A stretch of 49,551 nt of DNA from Candidatus Poriferisocius aerobius (lineage in GTDB: Bacteria; Actinomycetota; Acidimicrobiia; Acidimicrobiales; Bin134): contig JAPYOC010000101.1 of assembly GCA_028278955.1 (NCBI GenBank), forward strand, positions 1-49,551, read 5' to 3'. The position numbers and the translations under genes are program-made. Below the pieces are notes generated by a model, which searched no databases, was not told where the DNA came from, and was given only the letters and a program-made list of their open reading frames with translations. This document shows positions 17,350-25,604 of this stretch, piece by piece; within the stretch, counting starts at the first letter, position 1; every line of letters begins with the position of its first letter.

Positions 17350-17679
17350 CTAAAGGGTGACTTCGCCGATCTCTTGAAGCAGCTGCTGCTTGCCCTTGGC
17401 CCCCACGATTCGCTTGGCCGGTTCTCCGTCTTTGAACACTATGATCGTGGGTATGCTCATCACCTGGTAGCGCAATGCCACGTCTTGGGCCTCGTCCACG
17501 TTGAGTTTGGCCACACTGATCACACCGGTTTTTTCAGCGGCGATCTCGTCGAGGATGGGAGCGATCATCTTGCATGGGCCGCACCACTCAGCCCAAAAAT
17601 CAACGACAACCGGCAGTTCAGCGCTGCCGATCGCCTCATCAAAGGTCTCATTGGTGAGCGTAGTGATGCTCTCGGACAT
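17350..17679 (-). CDS. trxA: Thioredoxin
   Basis: This 109-residue protein has the redox motif WCGPC (cysteines 33 and 36) in the context VVVDFWAEWCGPCKMIAPILDEIA, and the cis-proline loop MSIPTIIVF. It reduces protein disulfides and is recharged by the thioredoxin reductase encoded 62 bp upstream. The frame is open for 30 codons further upstream, but the ATG at 17679 gives the normal N-terminus MSESITTLT. Confidence 0.97.
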   Translation of the reverse strand: MSESITTLTNETFDEAIGSAELPVVVDFWAEWCGPCKMIAPILDEIAAEKTGVISVAKLNVDEAQDVALRYQVMSIPTIIVFKDGEPAKRIVGAKGKQQLLQEIGEVTL

Positions 17680-17741
17680 CTTGGGTGGTCCCTTCGTTTG
17701 CAGCGGTCGGCCATAAGCCAGCCTATCAGCGGCTCTCTGGC

Positions 17742-18713
17742 TTAACTGTGTCCAGCTGACTCCAGCCACCGCTCGGCGTCGATGGCGGCCATGCAGCCTG
17801 AACCAGCCGCGGTCACTGCCTGGCGGTAGAAGTCGTCCTGCACGTCTCCGCAGGCGAATACCCCTTCGACTTCAGTGCCACTGGAGTCGGGATCGGTGAT
17901 CAGGTACCCGTTTTTCTTGCGTTTCAATTGCCCCTTGAACAAATCGGTGTTAGGCCGGTGGCCGATGGCGATGAACAGCCCGGTCACGTCGAGCGAAGCA
18001 GATTTCCCGGTGACGGTGTTCTGCACTTCGGCACCGGTGAGTTTCTCCTCCCCACAGAGAGCAGTCACCGCGCTGTTCCACAAAAACTCGATCCGCTCGT
18101 TGGCAAAGGCGCGGTCTTGCATGATTTTGGAGGCCCTCAACTCATCCCTTCGGTGAATAACCGTAACTTTCGATGCAAAACGAGTCAAAAAGATGGCTTC
18201 CTCCATAGCCGAGTCGCCGCCTCCCACCACGGCGATGTGCTGATCGCGGAAAAAGAACCCATCGCAGGTGGCACAGGTGGACAGGCCGTGGCCGATCAGC
18301 CGCTCTTCGGCCTCGAGTCCCAACATGAGCGACTGGGCGCCAGTGGACACGATTATCGCCCACGCCCGATACGTTGGCTCGGGTGCATCTGGGTCTCCGA
18401 CCCAGATGCCGTGGGGCGGGCCCGACAGATCGACCCGGGTGACCCTGTCGGTGACCATCTCTGCTCCGAAACGCTGGGCCTGCTCCCGAAACTTGGCCAT
18501 CAGCTCTGGGCCCATCACCCCCTCGGGAAAGCCGGGATAGTTCTCTACATCGGTTGTGAGCATCAGCTGCCCACCGGGTTGGTCGCTGGTGGACGACGGC
18601 TCACCCTCAATGACCAGAGGAGCAAGGTTGGCTCGAGCTGAATAGATGGCCGCCGTCAGCCCGGCCGGTCCAGAGCCGATGATGATGATGGTGCGGATTT
18701 GCCGGTTGGTCAC
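17742..18713 (-). CDS. trxB: Thioredoxin reductase (NADPH)
   Basis: This 323-residue FAD enzyme has the N-terminal FAD loop IIGSGPAGLTAAIYSARA, the redox-active CATC (147-150, followed by DGFFFRDQ), the NADPH loop VVGGGDSAMEEAIFL and the C-terminal FAD motif GVFACGDVQDDFYRQAVTAAGSGCMAAIDAERWL. It passes electrons from NADPH to thioredoxin. An upstream extension is open, but the GTG at 18713 overlaps the TGA of the preceding gene (GTGA) and gives the expected length. Confidence 0.97.
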   Translation of the reverse strand: MTNRQIRTIIIIGSGPAGLTAAIYSARANLAPLVIEGEPSSTSDQPGGQLMLTTDVENYPGFPEGVMGPELMAKFREQAQRFGAEMVTDRVTRVDLSGPPHGIWVGDPDAPEPTYRAWAIIVSTGAQSLMLGLEAEERLIGHGLSTCATCDGFFFRDQHIAVVGGGDSAMEEAIFLTRFASKVTVIHRRDELRASKIMQDRAFANERIEFLWNSAVTALCGEEKLTGAEVQNTVTGKSASLDVTGLFIAIGHRPNTDLFKGQLKRKKNGYLITDPDSSGTEVEGVFACGDVQDDFYRQAVTAAGSGCMAAIDAERWLESAGHS

Positions 18714-19039
18714 GAAGGCCGCCTTGACCAGGCAAAGGTGCCTAGGGAAATGAAGATCAACCCACAGATGCCGTGCGCCGCCCAGGCTCGCCCTGTAGCC
18801 ACTTCCAGACCTCGCACTGTGGCGATAGTGCCCAGCACCAGCACGATGACCAGGGGGAATACTCCGAAAACCAGATACGCCGAAAGGCGAGTGAGGTTGA
18901 CCACTGGCCCAGTAGTCGCATTGCGGACTTTGTCCACGGCGTTTACGACGGCATCGGCGGCTTGCTCGGGCCATTCCTCCGACAGCCCCAACACTGAAGC
19001 GGCGGCGGGCTCTTCCCTCGACTCAGTGACATCAGCCAT
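18710..19039 (-). CDS. Small two-helix membrane protein upstream of trxB
   Basis: This 109-residue protein has an acidic N-terminal half (MADVTESREEPAAASVLGLSEEWPEQAADAVVNAVDKV) and two membrane helices, about LSAYLVFGVFPLVIVLVLGTIATV and AAHGICGLIFISLGTFAW. The helices are joined by the short polar turn RGLEVATGRA, and the tail is basic (SRRPS). No family with a known role is recognised. It sits 11 bp downstream of the LysM/BTAD gene and overlaps trxB by four bases, so it links the Tad operon to the thioredoxin genes in one run. Confidence 0.7.
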   Translation of the reverse strand: MADVTESREEPAAASVLGLSEEWPEQAADAVVNAVDKVRNATTGPVVNLTRLSAYLVFGVFPLVIVLVLGTIATVRGLEVATGRAWAAHGICGLIFISLGTFAWSRRPS

Positions 19040-19050
19040 AGCGGTTCAGG

Positions 19051-22000
19051 TTATCGCCGAGGGGCAGTGCCCGCCGCTTCGCCGACGGTCACGCCGCTAG
19101 ACAAAAGCTTTTCGCCGAGCGCCAGCAGGTCGGTGCCGACCAGGTTGTCGGCACCGACCTGGGGGTTCTCCCGCTTCAACAAGTTGTCCAATTCGCCCAT
19201 GATCTTGCGTATCTCGGTGGGGTTGTCCGCAGCCGCCAGCAGCCGCCAGCGATAGCACTGCTCGCACAGCCCCACCAGCCGAAGACTGATCATCGCCGCT
19301 CTTGCGGCCCCGGGCGAGTCGCCTGCGTCGATGCATCTGCTCGCTAATTCATGGGCAGCGGCATCCACCAAGCACTCGATCTCGGTGCGCAGGCCGAAAT
19401 CAGCCCATCGGTACATGTCCCCGCCGCCGCCGGTGAACGGAGTTCCCCGCACGAGGTCGAGAGCGGCTTGAAGGTGCCTCCGACCCTGCTCCCCCGGCTC
19501 GCTGCGAGCCGCGCAAACCAGCGCGGTGAACCGGTCCACATCAGTTTCAATCCCCGCTTGTAGCCGGTATATCCCATTCGAGCTCGCTCTCGGAAAGTAC
19601 GGCTTGTTGTTGCTGTCCACTCCGAGGGCTTTGCGGGCGCGGCTGACGGTGTTGGCCAGTGTCGAGTCGGAAGGAGGATGGTCGAGGGGCCAAAGCTGGG
19701 CCTTCAGCTGGTCTCGGTCGGCCCCCTCGGGGTGGAAGGCTAGGAACGCCACCAGATCCAGGGCCCGCCGAGACGCCAACGGCTGTCCGCCGCCCACCAG
19801 TTCCACCGGGCCCAATACCCGCACTTCGAGGCTTTGGCCCAATGGGTGTTCGTTGTTCGGAGCGAATGGGACAGCAGCGGCGGAATCGTATTGAAGCCTC
19901 GGCGGCGGCGACCGAATCGGTGCCGTCTCCTCGGTGTGCTCGGCGGTTGAGGCCAATTGGGCGACGGCGGCGGCCGCGGTTCCAGACATGCGGTGGGCCT
20001 GCAGCCGTAGGCCCACCGGTTGCAGCCGTAGGCCGTCTTCGTCGAAGTGCCCAGACCAACGGGCCCCTTCGAGGCCGTGGGCTACTACGCAGACCGACGA
20101 ACCGCTGGCACTGAGAAAGTGAGCAGCCTCTTCTTTGGCCAGTCTGTTGGGCGCCAAGACCACTGTTGGCGGCCAGCTGTTGCCGTCGGCGCCGATCCTG
20201 CTGGCGGCAAGGCAAGGAGGGCGGCCGAGCAAGGCTTGGTTCTCGCGCTGGTGGTACTCGATTCGCTCGATGGCCGCGGCAACATCGGGCACATGCTCAA
20301 CCCTCTCAAACACGGTCAGATCCTGGCCGAAGCCCACACAGATCACGGTCAGCTCGTCGGCCAGATGGCTGCTAGCCAGCTGGGTGGCGATGGCAGTACA
20401 CAAATCTGCAATGGCCTCAGAGTCTCCGGTGAGGCTCACAGCGGCCATGTGCTCGAGGTTCAGCAGGCATTCCCGACCGTCGCTGGTCCCGAAAGCAGCC
20501 AATGCTGGCAACGGGGCGGCCACGCCATCGGCTTCAGCCAAGAGATCTTCCAGCTCAGTGTCTCTCCGCAGGGTCCAGGTCATTTCGTTGTTGCTGGAGT
20601 GGAATCCAGAAGGCGCTTCGACCGGGAAGCTGAGATGAACGGCAACACTCTCCGGGCCCAAGGCCACTCCGAGCACCTCGGGCGGAGTACGGCCGGCAAT
20701 TCGAGCCGCCATGACCCTCAGAGAGGCATCTAAGAAGAGCGCCCGGTCGGGATCGGCGGCAGCCTGCAATTGCTGATCCACCTGCGCCGCGTCCTTGGAA
20801 AGGGAAACGGGTATTCGACCACTTGGCAGTTGGCGCCGCTGGGATTTCCGAAGTCGGGCGAGCACCCAGCCGAGGCTGCTCACGAACACCCCGAGTCCCC
20901 CCACCGCGAGGATCGCCTGCGTGCCGGGAGCAGGCCGGTGGTCGGCGACAGGCTCGGCGACGTTGGCCACCACCGTGGGCGTGGCGGTTGCGAACGCCGC
21001 CACGGCTTCGGCCGGTCGACCCCGCTCGGCAAAGAGATGGGTTTCGGAAGCGGTCGAGCGGTTTGATTCGCCCAGAGGCCGGATTTCGGGAGCGGCCCAG
21101 TCAGTTGGTGCGGCCCGGGAGCGGCGATCAGAAACCGGGGCGTCGTCCGGCTCAGGAAATGGTTGAGTGGGCGGGTGAACAACAGCCGGTCCGCTGCCAT
21201 TTTTCGGCACCTGGAGATGCCATCCCGGCAAGATCAAATCGGGATCTTGGATGATGTCCTGGTTGGAGTCGAAGATCTCAACCCACCTCTCTGGCTCCTG
21301 GAGGTGATGTTCTGCGAGACCCCACAAAGTGTCCCCCTCTTGCACAGTCACGGTGAGGTGTTCTGGCTCTCCTGGGGGGTTTTCGCGAGCAGTGAAGGCC
21401 GATTCCCCGAGGAAGGCATCGGGTTGCTCCCCACGGTCCGAAGTCTGGTCGATACTGGGTGCTCCCGCGCTTGGAAGCCGAGCGTCGGCGGGCATGACGA
21501 GTTGCCACCCAGGGCGAAGCCGCGCCGGGTCGGTCAACGACCCCCCGTCGGCTTGGGCCTGCCCTCGGTTGAGGACGAATACCTCAGTCCAGCGGTTTGG
21601 ATCTCCCAGATACTGCTCAGCCAGCATTCGGAGGCTGTCGCGCCGCTCTACGTTGTGAAGGAGGAGCTTGGGGTCGATATAGTCGGTTTCCTCGGGGTTG
21701 CTTCTCGGCCTCTCACTGCTGGTGGGGTGGCGCACGTCATAGGACGCAACGGCCTGCGCTGGGCTGATGTCCACTTCGAGGGCTGGCGGGTCAAGCAGTT
21801 CTTTGTTGTCGCCCAGCGCGGTTCCGGGATGCTGCACGGAAAGCGCGATGACAAGGGCCGTGCCCATGAGGCGGGCCGACAAGCGCTGCATGAACAAGGG
21901 AATGACGCGGACGCGGGGCGCTACTCCCCCACTGAGGTGGGCCCAGAGTTCGATTCCCACCCCGATTGCCATCTGCAACCAGAGGACCCACACCACCAGC

Positions 22001-22215
22001 GAGAGCGGCTTCAGGATCATGGAGGGGGAAATCGCCCCGGTCTTGAAGGCGGTGAGCACTTCTGATCCTGAGGGCACTCCTTGGGGAAGCGGCCAACCGA
22101 CACCGAAGGCCAGCAGTAGTGGCACCCCTACAATCAGCCCACCAAGAGATGCCGCAGAAGCCATCCCCCTGAGGAGTTCGCAGCGTTGCCCTTCGTTCGA
22201 CTTCATGGCTTTCAT
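19051..22215 (-). CDS. Membrane protein with two LysM domains and a cytoplasmic BTAD transcriptional-activator domain
   Basis: This protein has 1054 residues. Helices lie at about 21-40, 66-90 and 114-128. An extracytoplasmic segment then carries two LysM-like peptidoglycan-binding domains (about 183-242, DSLRMLAEQYLGDPNRWTEVF; and about 287-337, GDTLWGLAEHHLQEPERWVEIF). After a proline-rich spacer a fourth helix (about 432-453) is followed by RLRKSQRR and a large cytoplasmic part. Its end (about 796-1054) is an OmpR-like winged helix plus BTAD domain: VRVLGPVELVGGG, FLAFHPEGADRDQLKAQLWP, then DVDRFTALVCAAR. It could sense the wall and regulate genes. The start overlaps the previous gene as ATGA with GGAGG upstream. 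It is the last gene of the Tad operon. Confidence 0.85.
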   Translation of the reverse strand: MKAMKSNEGQRCELLRGMASAASLGGLIVGVPLLLAFGVGWPLPQGVPSGSEVLTAFKTGAISPSMILKPLSLVVWVLWLQMAIGVGIELWAHLSGGVAPRVRVIPLFMQRLSARLMGTALVIALSVQHPGTALGDNKELLDPPALEVDISPAQAVASYDVRHPTSSERPRSNPEETDYIDPKLLLHNVERRDSLRMLAEQYLGDPNRWTEVFVLNRGQAQADGGSLTDPARLRPGWQLVMPADARLPSAGAPSIDQTSDRGEQPDAFLGESAFTARENPPGEPEHLTVTVQEGDTLWGLAEHHLQEPERWVEIFDSNQDIIQDPDLILPGWHLQVPKNGSGPAVVHPPTQPFPEPDDAPVSDRRSRAAPTDWAAPEIRPLGESNRSTASETHLFAERGRPAEAVAAFATATPTVVANVAEPVADHRPAPGTQAILAVGGLGVFVSSLGWVLARLRKSQRRQLPSGRIPVSLSKDAAQVDQQLQAAADPDRALFLDASLRVMAARIAGRTPPEVLGVALGPESVAVHLSFPVEAPSGFHSSNNEMTWTLRRDTELEDLLAEADGVAAPLPALAAFGTSDGRECLLNLEHMAAVSLTGDSEAIADLCTAIATQLASSHLADELTVICVGFGQDLTVFERVEHVPDVAAAIERIEYHQRENQALLGRPPCLAASRIGADGNSWPPTVVLAPNRLAKEEAAHFLSASGSSVCVVAHGLEGARWSGHFDEDGLRLQPVGLRLQAHRMSGTAAAAVAQLASTAEHTEETAPIRSPPPRLQYDSAAAVPFAPNNEHPLGQSLEVRVLGPVELVGGGQPLASRRALDLVAFLAFHPEGADRDQLKAQLWPLDHPPSDSTLANTVSRARKALGVDSNNKPYFPRASSNGIYRLQAGIETDVDRFTALVCAARSEPGEQGRRHLQAALDLVRGTPFTGGGGDMYRWADFGLRTEIECLVDAAAHELASRCIDAGDSPGAARAAMISLRLVGLCEQCYRWRLLAAADNPTEIRKIMGELDNLLKRENPQVGADNLVGTDLLALGEKLLSSGVTVGEAAGTAPRR

Positions 22216-22673
22216 AGGTCGCCTCCTGTGTGTATTCCTCTGACTGCGCGAGCGGCGGCGGTGCCTGTCACTCGGCGTGAGTCAATTCCGAGCAATGACA
22301 GGAATTGAAGGGGCTGATCCAGCCAAACCGTAGTCGAAACCACATCACCCCTCACTGAGATCGACCACGCTGCGTGCGGGCCGAGGAATGCCGAAGCGGC
22401 GAGTCGAGCCTGCACCGGATCCACCGTCACGCGGTCGGAGTCGCGGTAGATAGTTTCGGCTGAAACGGCCTGAGCGCCGGCTCTGGCTGCTTCGGCGGCC
22501 AACGTGGACGCTTCGCGTCTGCCGTTCAAAATCTGGGCGGCGTCGTGCGCCAGTCCTCCCAGCATGATCAGTGCGGGGGCTAAGACGACGAACACCACGG
22601 TGACTTGTCCTCGCTGACCGCCTCTTGATGAGCGGGCAGTGTGACCAAGTCTTGTTGAAGTGCTGTCGATCAT
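22212..22673 (-). CDS. TadG/TadE-like pilus assembly protein (Rv3654c-like)
   Basis: This 153-residue protein has a basic leader (HTARSSRGGQRGQ), then the helix VTVVFVVLAPALIMLGGLAHDAAQILNGRREASTLAAEAARAGAQAV. That pattern belongs to TadE/TadG-like pseudopilins of actinobacterial Tad loci. The C-terminal portion is a small extracytoplasmic domain. The frame is open far upstream, but the ATG at 22673 overlaps the preceding stop as ATGA. Its own TGA overlaps the LysM/BTAD start in the same way. Confidence 0.8.
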   Translation of the reverse strand: MIDSTSTRLGHTARSSRGGQRGQVTVVFVVLAPALIMLGGLAHDAAQILNGRREASTLAAEAARAGAQAVSAETIYRDSDRVTVDPVQARLAASAFLGPHAAWSISVRGDVVSTTVWLDQPLQFLSLLGIDSRRVTGTAAARAVRGIHTGGDL

Positions 22674-23149
22674 GGTGAAGCGCTTTCGCCTCGGTATCGA
22701 TCGACGACCGACGCGGAGGCTGCGGACACTTCCAAACTGCCGGGAAAGCCGGGCAAAGCCAGATCTGACAGTCGCACAGAACACGAGATCCGCACACTCA
22801 CCCTCCCGCCAGGCTTTAGATCCAATTCTTGAAAATACACTTTTGGGCCGTCCTGGCAGCTCACCTCCGACTGCCCCAAGGAAGCCACGGCCGTCCTGAT
22901 GGCGGCTGCTTGGGCTGCTGGAATCGACTGGTAGTGGGTCGCAGCGCGCGCCGCGCCGCTGGCGGCGGTCGTCAATCTGCTCTCCACCGTGCCCACTCGA
23001 CCGGCCGCGATGACAAAGAACAAGAGGGTGGCCATGACCGGGGTAAAGACGGCCAGCCCAACCACGCTGCTGCCTCGGTCTGACCCGTTGCTGGCTGGCC
23101 GGCGCCGTTGGACTTGGTCGCCCGTCTTCAATATCGTCTTTTCGCTCAT
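22670..23149 (-). CDS. TadE-like pseudopilin
   Basis: This 159-residue protein has the leader SNGSDRGSSVVG followed by the hydrophobic helix LAVFTPVMATLLFFVIAAGRVG and the small-residue segment RLTTAASGAARAATHY, as in TadE-like proteins. Two cysteines in the extracytoplasmic part (VSCQDG and RISCSV) could form a disulfide. It is coupled by ATGA overlaps on both sides. In Tad systems such proteins are minor pilins or assembly factors. Confidence 0.8.
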   Translation of the reverse strand: MSEKTILKTGDQVQRRRPASNGSDRGSSVVGLAVFTPVMATLLFFVIAAGRVGTVESRLTTAASGAARAATHYQSIPAAQAAAIRTAVASLGQSEVSCQDGPKVYFQELDLKPGGRVSVRISCSVRLSDLALPGFPGSLEVSAASASVVDRYRGESASP

Positions 23150-23523
23150 CGCCGGTTTTGCGGGGTGAAAGCTTCTCGGGGACCAGCCGCGGTGGAGGCG
23201 ATTCTGGGTGCAAATCCAGGGATCAGCGATTTGACAGTGGCGTGGACTGTCACTGACAAACGGGCTGGATTCGCTTGAATGGCAATGTCCACATCCGAGA
23301 GCAGACTCCCTGCGCTCGCCTCCATCACCGACTGGGCCGCCGCCCGAGCCGTTTCCTCGGTTCCTGATTCACCTCGGGCTGACTGAGCCCCGGTCTGGGC
23401 GGCGGCGTCAACGATGGACCGAGCATGAAACAGCAGGGCGGCTTGGATGACGACAAAGACCAAGAACATGGCAATGGGAACGGCTAAGACCGTGGTGGTC
23501 GCTTCTCCGCGCTCGTGTTCCAT
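23146..23523 (-). CDS. TadE-like pseudopilin
   Basis: This 125-residue protein begins MEHERGEATTTVLAVPIAMFLVFVVIQAALLFHARSIVDAAAQTGAQSARG, the clearest TadE-type N-terminus in the cluster: acidic/basic leader, glycine, long helix and small residues. The rest is a short extracytoplasmic domain. It starts 25 bp after the pilin gene and overlaps the next gene by four bases. Confidence 0.82.
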   Translation of the reverse strand: MEHERGEATTTVLAVPIAMFLVFVVIQAALLFHARSIVDAAAQTGAQSARGESGTEETARAAAQSVMEASAGSLLSDVDIAIQANPARLSVTVHATVKSLIPGFAPRIASTAAGPREAFTPQNRR

Positions 23524-23548
23524 CTTTTGATCAGGCTTTCGCTGTCGA

Positions 23549-23749
23549 TCAGCTGATCTTGCTGGTTTGACCGGAGATGAAGTTGGTGATGACCACGCCG
23601 GCCGCTACTGCCGCAGCAACGAGCACGGCAATCATGATCACCGTTGATGTCACGTCACCCTGCTCGCACTGCCACGCCGTGCGGATTCGCCGTTCAACCT
23701 TATTGCGAGCCGTGGCCATGAAGAGATGGAGTCTGATCACTGTTTTCAC
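23549..23749 (-). CDS. Putative Flp/Tad major pilin, atypical
   Basis: This 66-residue protein starts at a GTG preceded by AAGGAG. A basic N-terminal region (KTVIRLHLFMATARNKVERRIRTAWQCEQ) ends in a glycine, and one hydrophobic helix follows (DVTSTVIMIAVLVAAAVAAGVVITNFI). Size, single helix and position between tadC and the tadE-like genes point to the Flp pilin. The usual type IVb processing signature (Gly followed five residues later by Glu-Tyr) is missing: the residues after Gly are D-V-T-S-T. The frame is open upstream to 24112, but that part is out-of-frame tadC. Confidence 0.7.
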   Translation of the reverse strand: MKTVIRLHLFMATARNKVERRIRTAWQCEQGDVTSTVIMIAVLVAAAVAAGVVITNFISGQTSKIS

Positions 23750-23841
23750 TGTTGTCTCCTTGACTATCGAGGGGGGAATATTGGGCAGCGGTGCTGCGCG
23801 CCCAGACGCAATGGCGGCCACAGCCAGTTCCTCGGGCCCGC

Positions 23842-24720
23842 TCATGCGCTGGCGAGAGCCGCAAAGGCCGGGTAGCCGATCAGTCCGAGAAAGCCCGAGA
23901 ACATGAGCACAACCGGTAGCGACATGCGCTCTGTGGCCTGCTGGGCTTGAGTTTCTGCCTCGTTCAAAGCTCGCTCTCGCAACCCTCGGGCCTTGACTCG
24001 CAGGGCGGATCGCACTCTCGATCCAGAAGTTCCGGCCAGATGCAGCCAGGCAGCCAACTCCTCGAGTTCCTTGGTGCCAAGATCCTGCCCCAGCCTCTCG
24101 AAAGCGATCCATGGCGGCTCATTGGCCAGCTGTGCTTGTCCGAGCGCCCGCTTGAACTCGACAAATCCCCAAGCGGTTCCCTGAGCCGCCGACTCCGCCA
24201 GCGCCCGTTCCAATCCGACGCCTCCCGTCAAGCGGAGGCTCACCAAATCCAGGTACGCGCTGATCTGGTGCATCAGTTCGCGCCGCCGGTTTCGGGCTTT
24301 TTGCCGCAAGGACAGATCGGGCGCGAAAAAGAACAGTCCGCCCGCGAAGACGGAGGCTACCACCACCAGCACAGGGGAGATCCACACTCGGGCGAGCCAC
24401 GAGACCATCCACATGCCCACCGGCAATCCTGAGCCGAAGAGCAGCATTCCCAGCTTGGCGACCGCTAGTTCCTCTGCGCTTTGGCCGGCAATTCTCAGAT
24501 CTTGCTCGGCTCGACCGCCGTACCATTCGTGGTGCTCGGACCACTTGATGGCGACCCTCCCGACAAGGCGCCGCCGCCGTTCCCCTTCGCCGCGTCTCCC
24601 GGCTGGCTGCTCGAATGCGCTCAGGCGGGTGTTCAACGGCTCTCGCGGGGGGAAGAACCCCCAGAAGGCCACTGCGAGCCCGATGCCCATTGCGGTTCCC
24701 AGCCCCAGACCGACAATCAT
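23842..24720 (-). CDS. tadC: Tad secretion membrane protein TadC (GspF-like)
   Basis: This 292-residue type II secretion F-domain protein is the second of the pair forming the inner-membrane platform. Helices lie at the start (IVGLGLGTAMGIGLAVAFWGFF), in the middle (LARVWISPVLVVVASVFAGGLFFFAP) and at the C-terminus (LPVVLMFSGFLGLIGYPAFAALA). Between them is the cytoplasmic F domain with ELMHQISAYLDLVSLRLTGGVGLERALAESA and ELEELAAWLHLAGTSGSRVRSALRVKA. The start overlaps the tadB stop by four bases. Confidence 0.88.
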   Translation of the reverse strand: MIVGLGLGTAMGIGLAVAFWGFFPPREPLNTRLSAFEQPAGRRGEGERRRRLVGRVAIKWSEHHEWYGGRAEQDLRIAGQSAEELAVAKLGMLLFGSGLPVGMWMVSWLARVWISPVLVVVASVFAGGLFFFAPDLSLRQKARNRRRELMHQISAYLDLVSLRLTGGVGLERALAESAAQGTAWGFVEFKRALGQAQLANEPPWIAFERLGQDLGTKELEELAAWLHLAGTSGSRVRSALRVKARGLRERALNEAETQAQQATERMSLPVVLMFSGFLGLIGYPAFAALASA

Positions 24721-25604
24721 GGCTGGCTCCTGTCGGTGGGAGTCGGGGCTGTGGGGATCCGGGCCAGGTCAAGGATTCGAGGCGGGCGGCAGAATCGGCT
24801 CATCTTGACCAGGGCAATACCCGACCCGACGAAGAGCCCGCCGATCACCACCAGGGCCACTTGCCCCGTCATGGTGTCGAACGGGGCCAAATAAGGCCTG
24901 CTGAAGACCACCATTCCAACGGAGAACACCGCAACGATGCTGGCGATGAACCGGGCAGAAGTGAACTGCCGGGCCCGGGAGGTTTCGATCCGCAATCGCA
25001 TCGAAACCTCTTGCCGGGTGCTCTTTGCGATTTCAGCCAGCGCTTCTTGCAACGATCCGCCGTGATTGGCTGACGCCAGCCCAAGTGTCACCGCAATGGT
25101 GTCGGTGACCGGATGGTCCATCTCGCCGGCGAATTTGGCCAAAGCGTCGGGCAGGGGTTCGCGCTCGGCGCGAGCCGCAAGCTGTTTCACCGGCGCGCGC
25201 ACCGCGGTCGGGGCCGAGACCGCCGTCGCTTTCAACGCCTCGGTCAATCCTGACGCCGCGCCTACGGTGTCCCGCACCATTTCTACCCAAGTTGCCAGGG
25301 CGCCCAAGCGCTCCACTTCTTGGTCGCGGTCGGCTTTGGCTCTGAGCATCGTCGGCATGGCCAACCCGGCTACGGCCGCCACCAGCCCGGCCGCGAGCCA
25401 TCCAGTCGCCCCGATTGCGATGGCCCCTCCGGCCGCCGCGGCCCCGAGGCGCAATATCGGCGCATCGGGGCCGCATTGGCGCTGCGATGGCGATCTCAGA
25501 GCGCGGGCACCCGGTGCCAGGGGTACGCCGCGCCAGCCCAAGACGGCACCGAAGGCCCCACCGCCCATCGCGGCCCCGAGCAGCGCTCCCACCACTATGG
25601 TCAT
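24717..25604 (-). CDS. tadB: Tad secretion membrane protein TadB (GspF-like)
   Basis: This 295-residue protein has N-terminal helices (VVGALLGAAMGGGAFGAVLGW and the AAAAGGAIAIGATGWLAAGLVAAVAG region). The F domain follows: VERLGALATWVEMVRDTVGAASGLTEALKATA and ALAEIAKSTRQEVSMRLRIETSRARQFTSARFI. The C-terminal helices are IVAVFSVGMVVF and VALVVIGGLFVGSGIALV. The ATG at 25604 overlaps the tadA stop (ATGA); the longer open frame upstream is a shadow of tadA. Confidence 0.88.
   Translation of the reverse strand: MTIVVGALLGAAMGGGAFGAVLGWRGVPLAPGARALRSPSQRQCGPDAPILRLGAAAAGGAIAIGATGWLAAGLVAAVAGLAMPTMLRAKADRDQEVERLGALATWVEMVRDTVGAASGLTEALKATAVSAPTAVRAPVKQLAARAEREPLPDALAKFAGEMDHPVTDTIAVTLGLASANHGGSLQEALAEIAKSTRQEVSMRLRIETSRARQFTSARFIASIVAVFSVGMVVFSRPYLAPFDTMTGQVALVVIGGLFVGSGIALVKMSRFCRPPRILDLARIPTAPTPTDRSQP

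Noticed and set aside
22674-23213. Upstream extension of the TadG-like gene to 333 residues, and similar extensions of tadB, tadA and the pilin
   Set aside because: These stretches are out-of-frame readings of the preceding tad genes; ATGA or TGATG overlaps mark the true starts.
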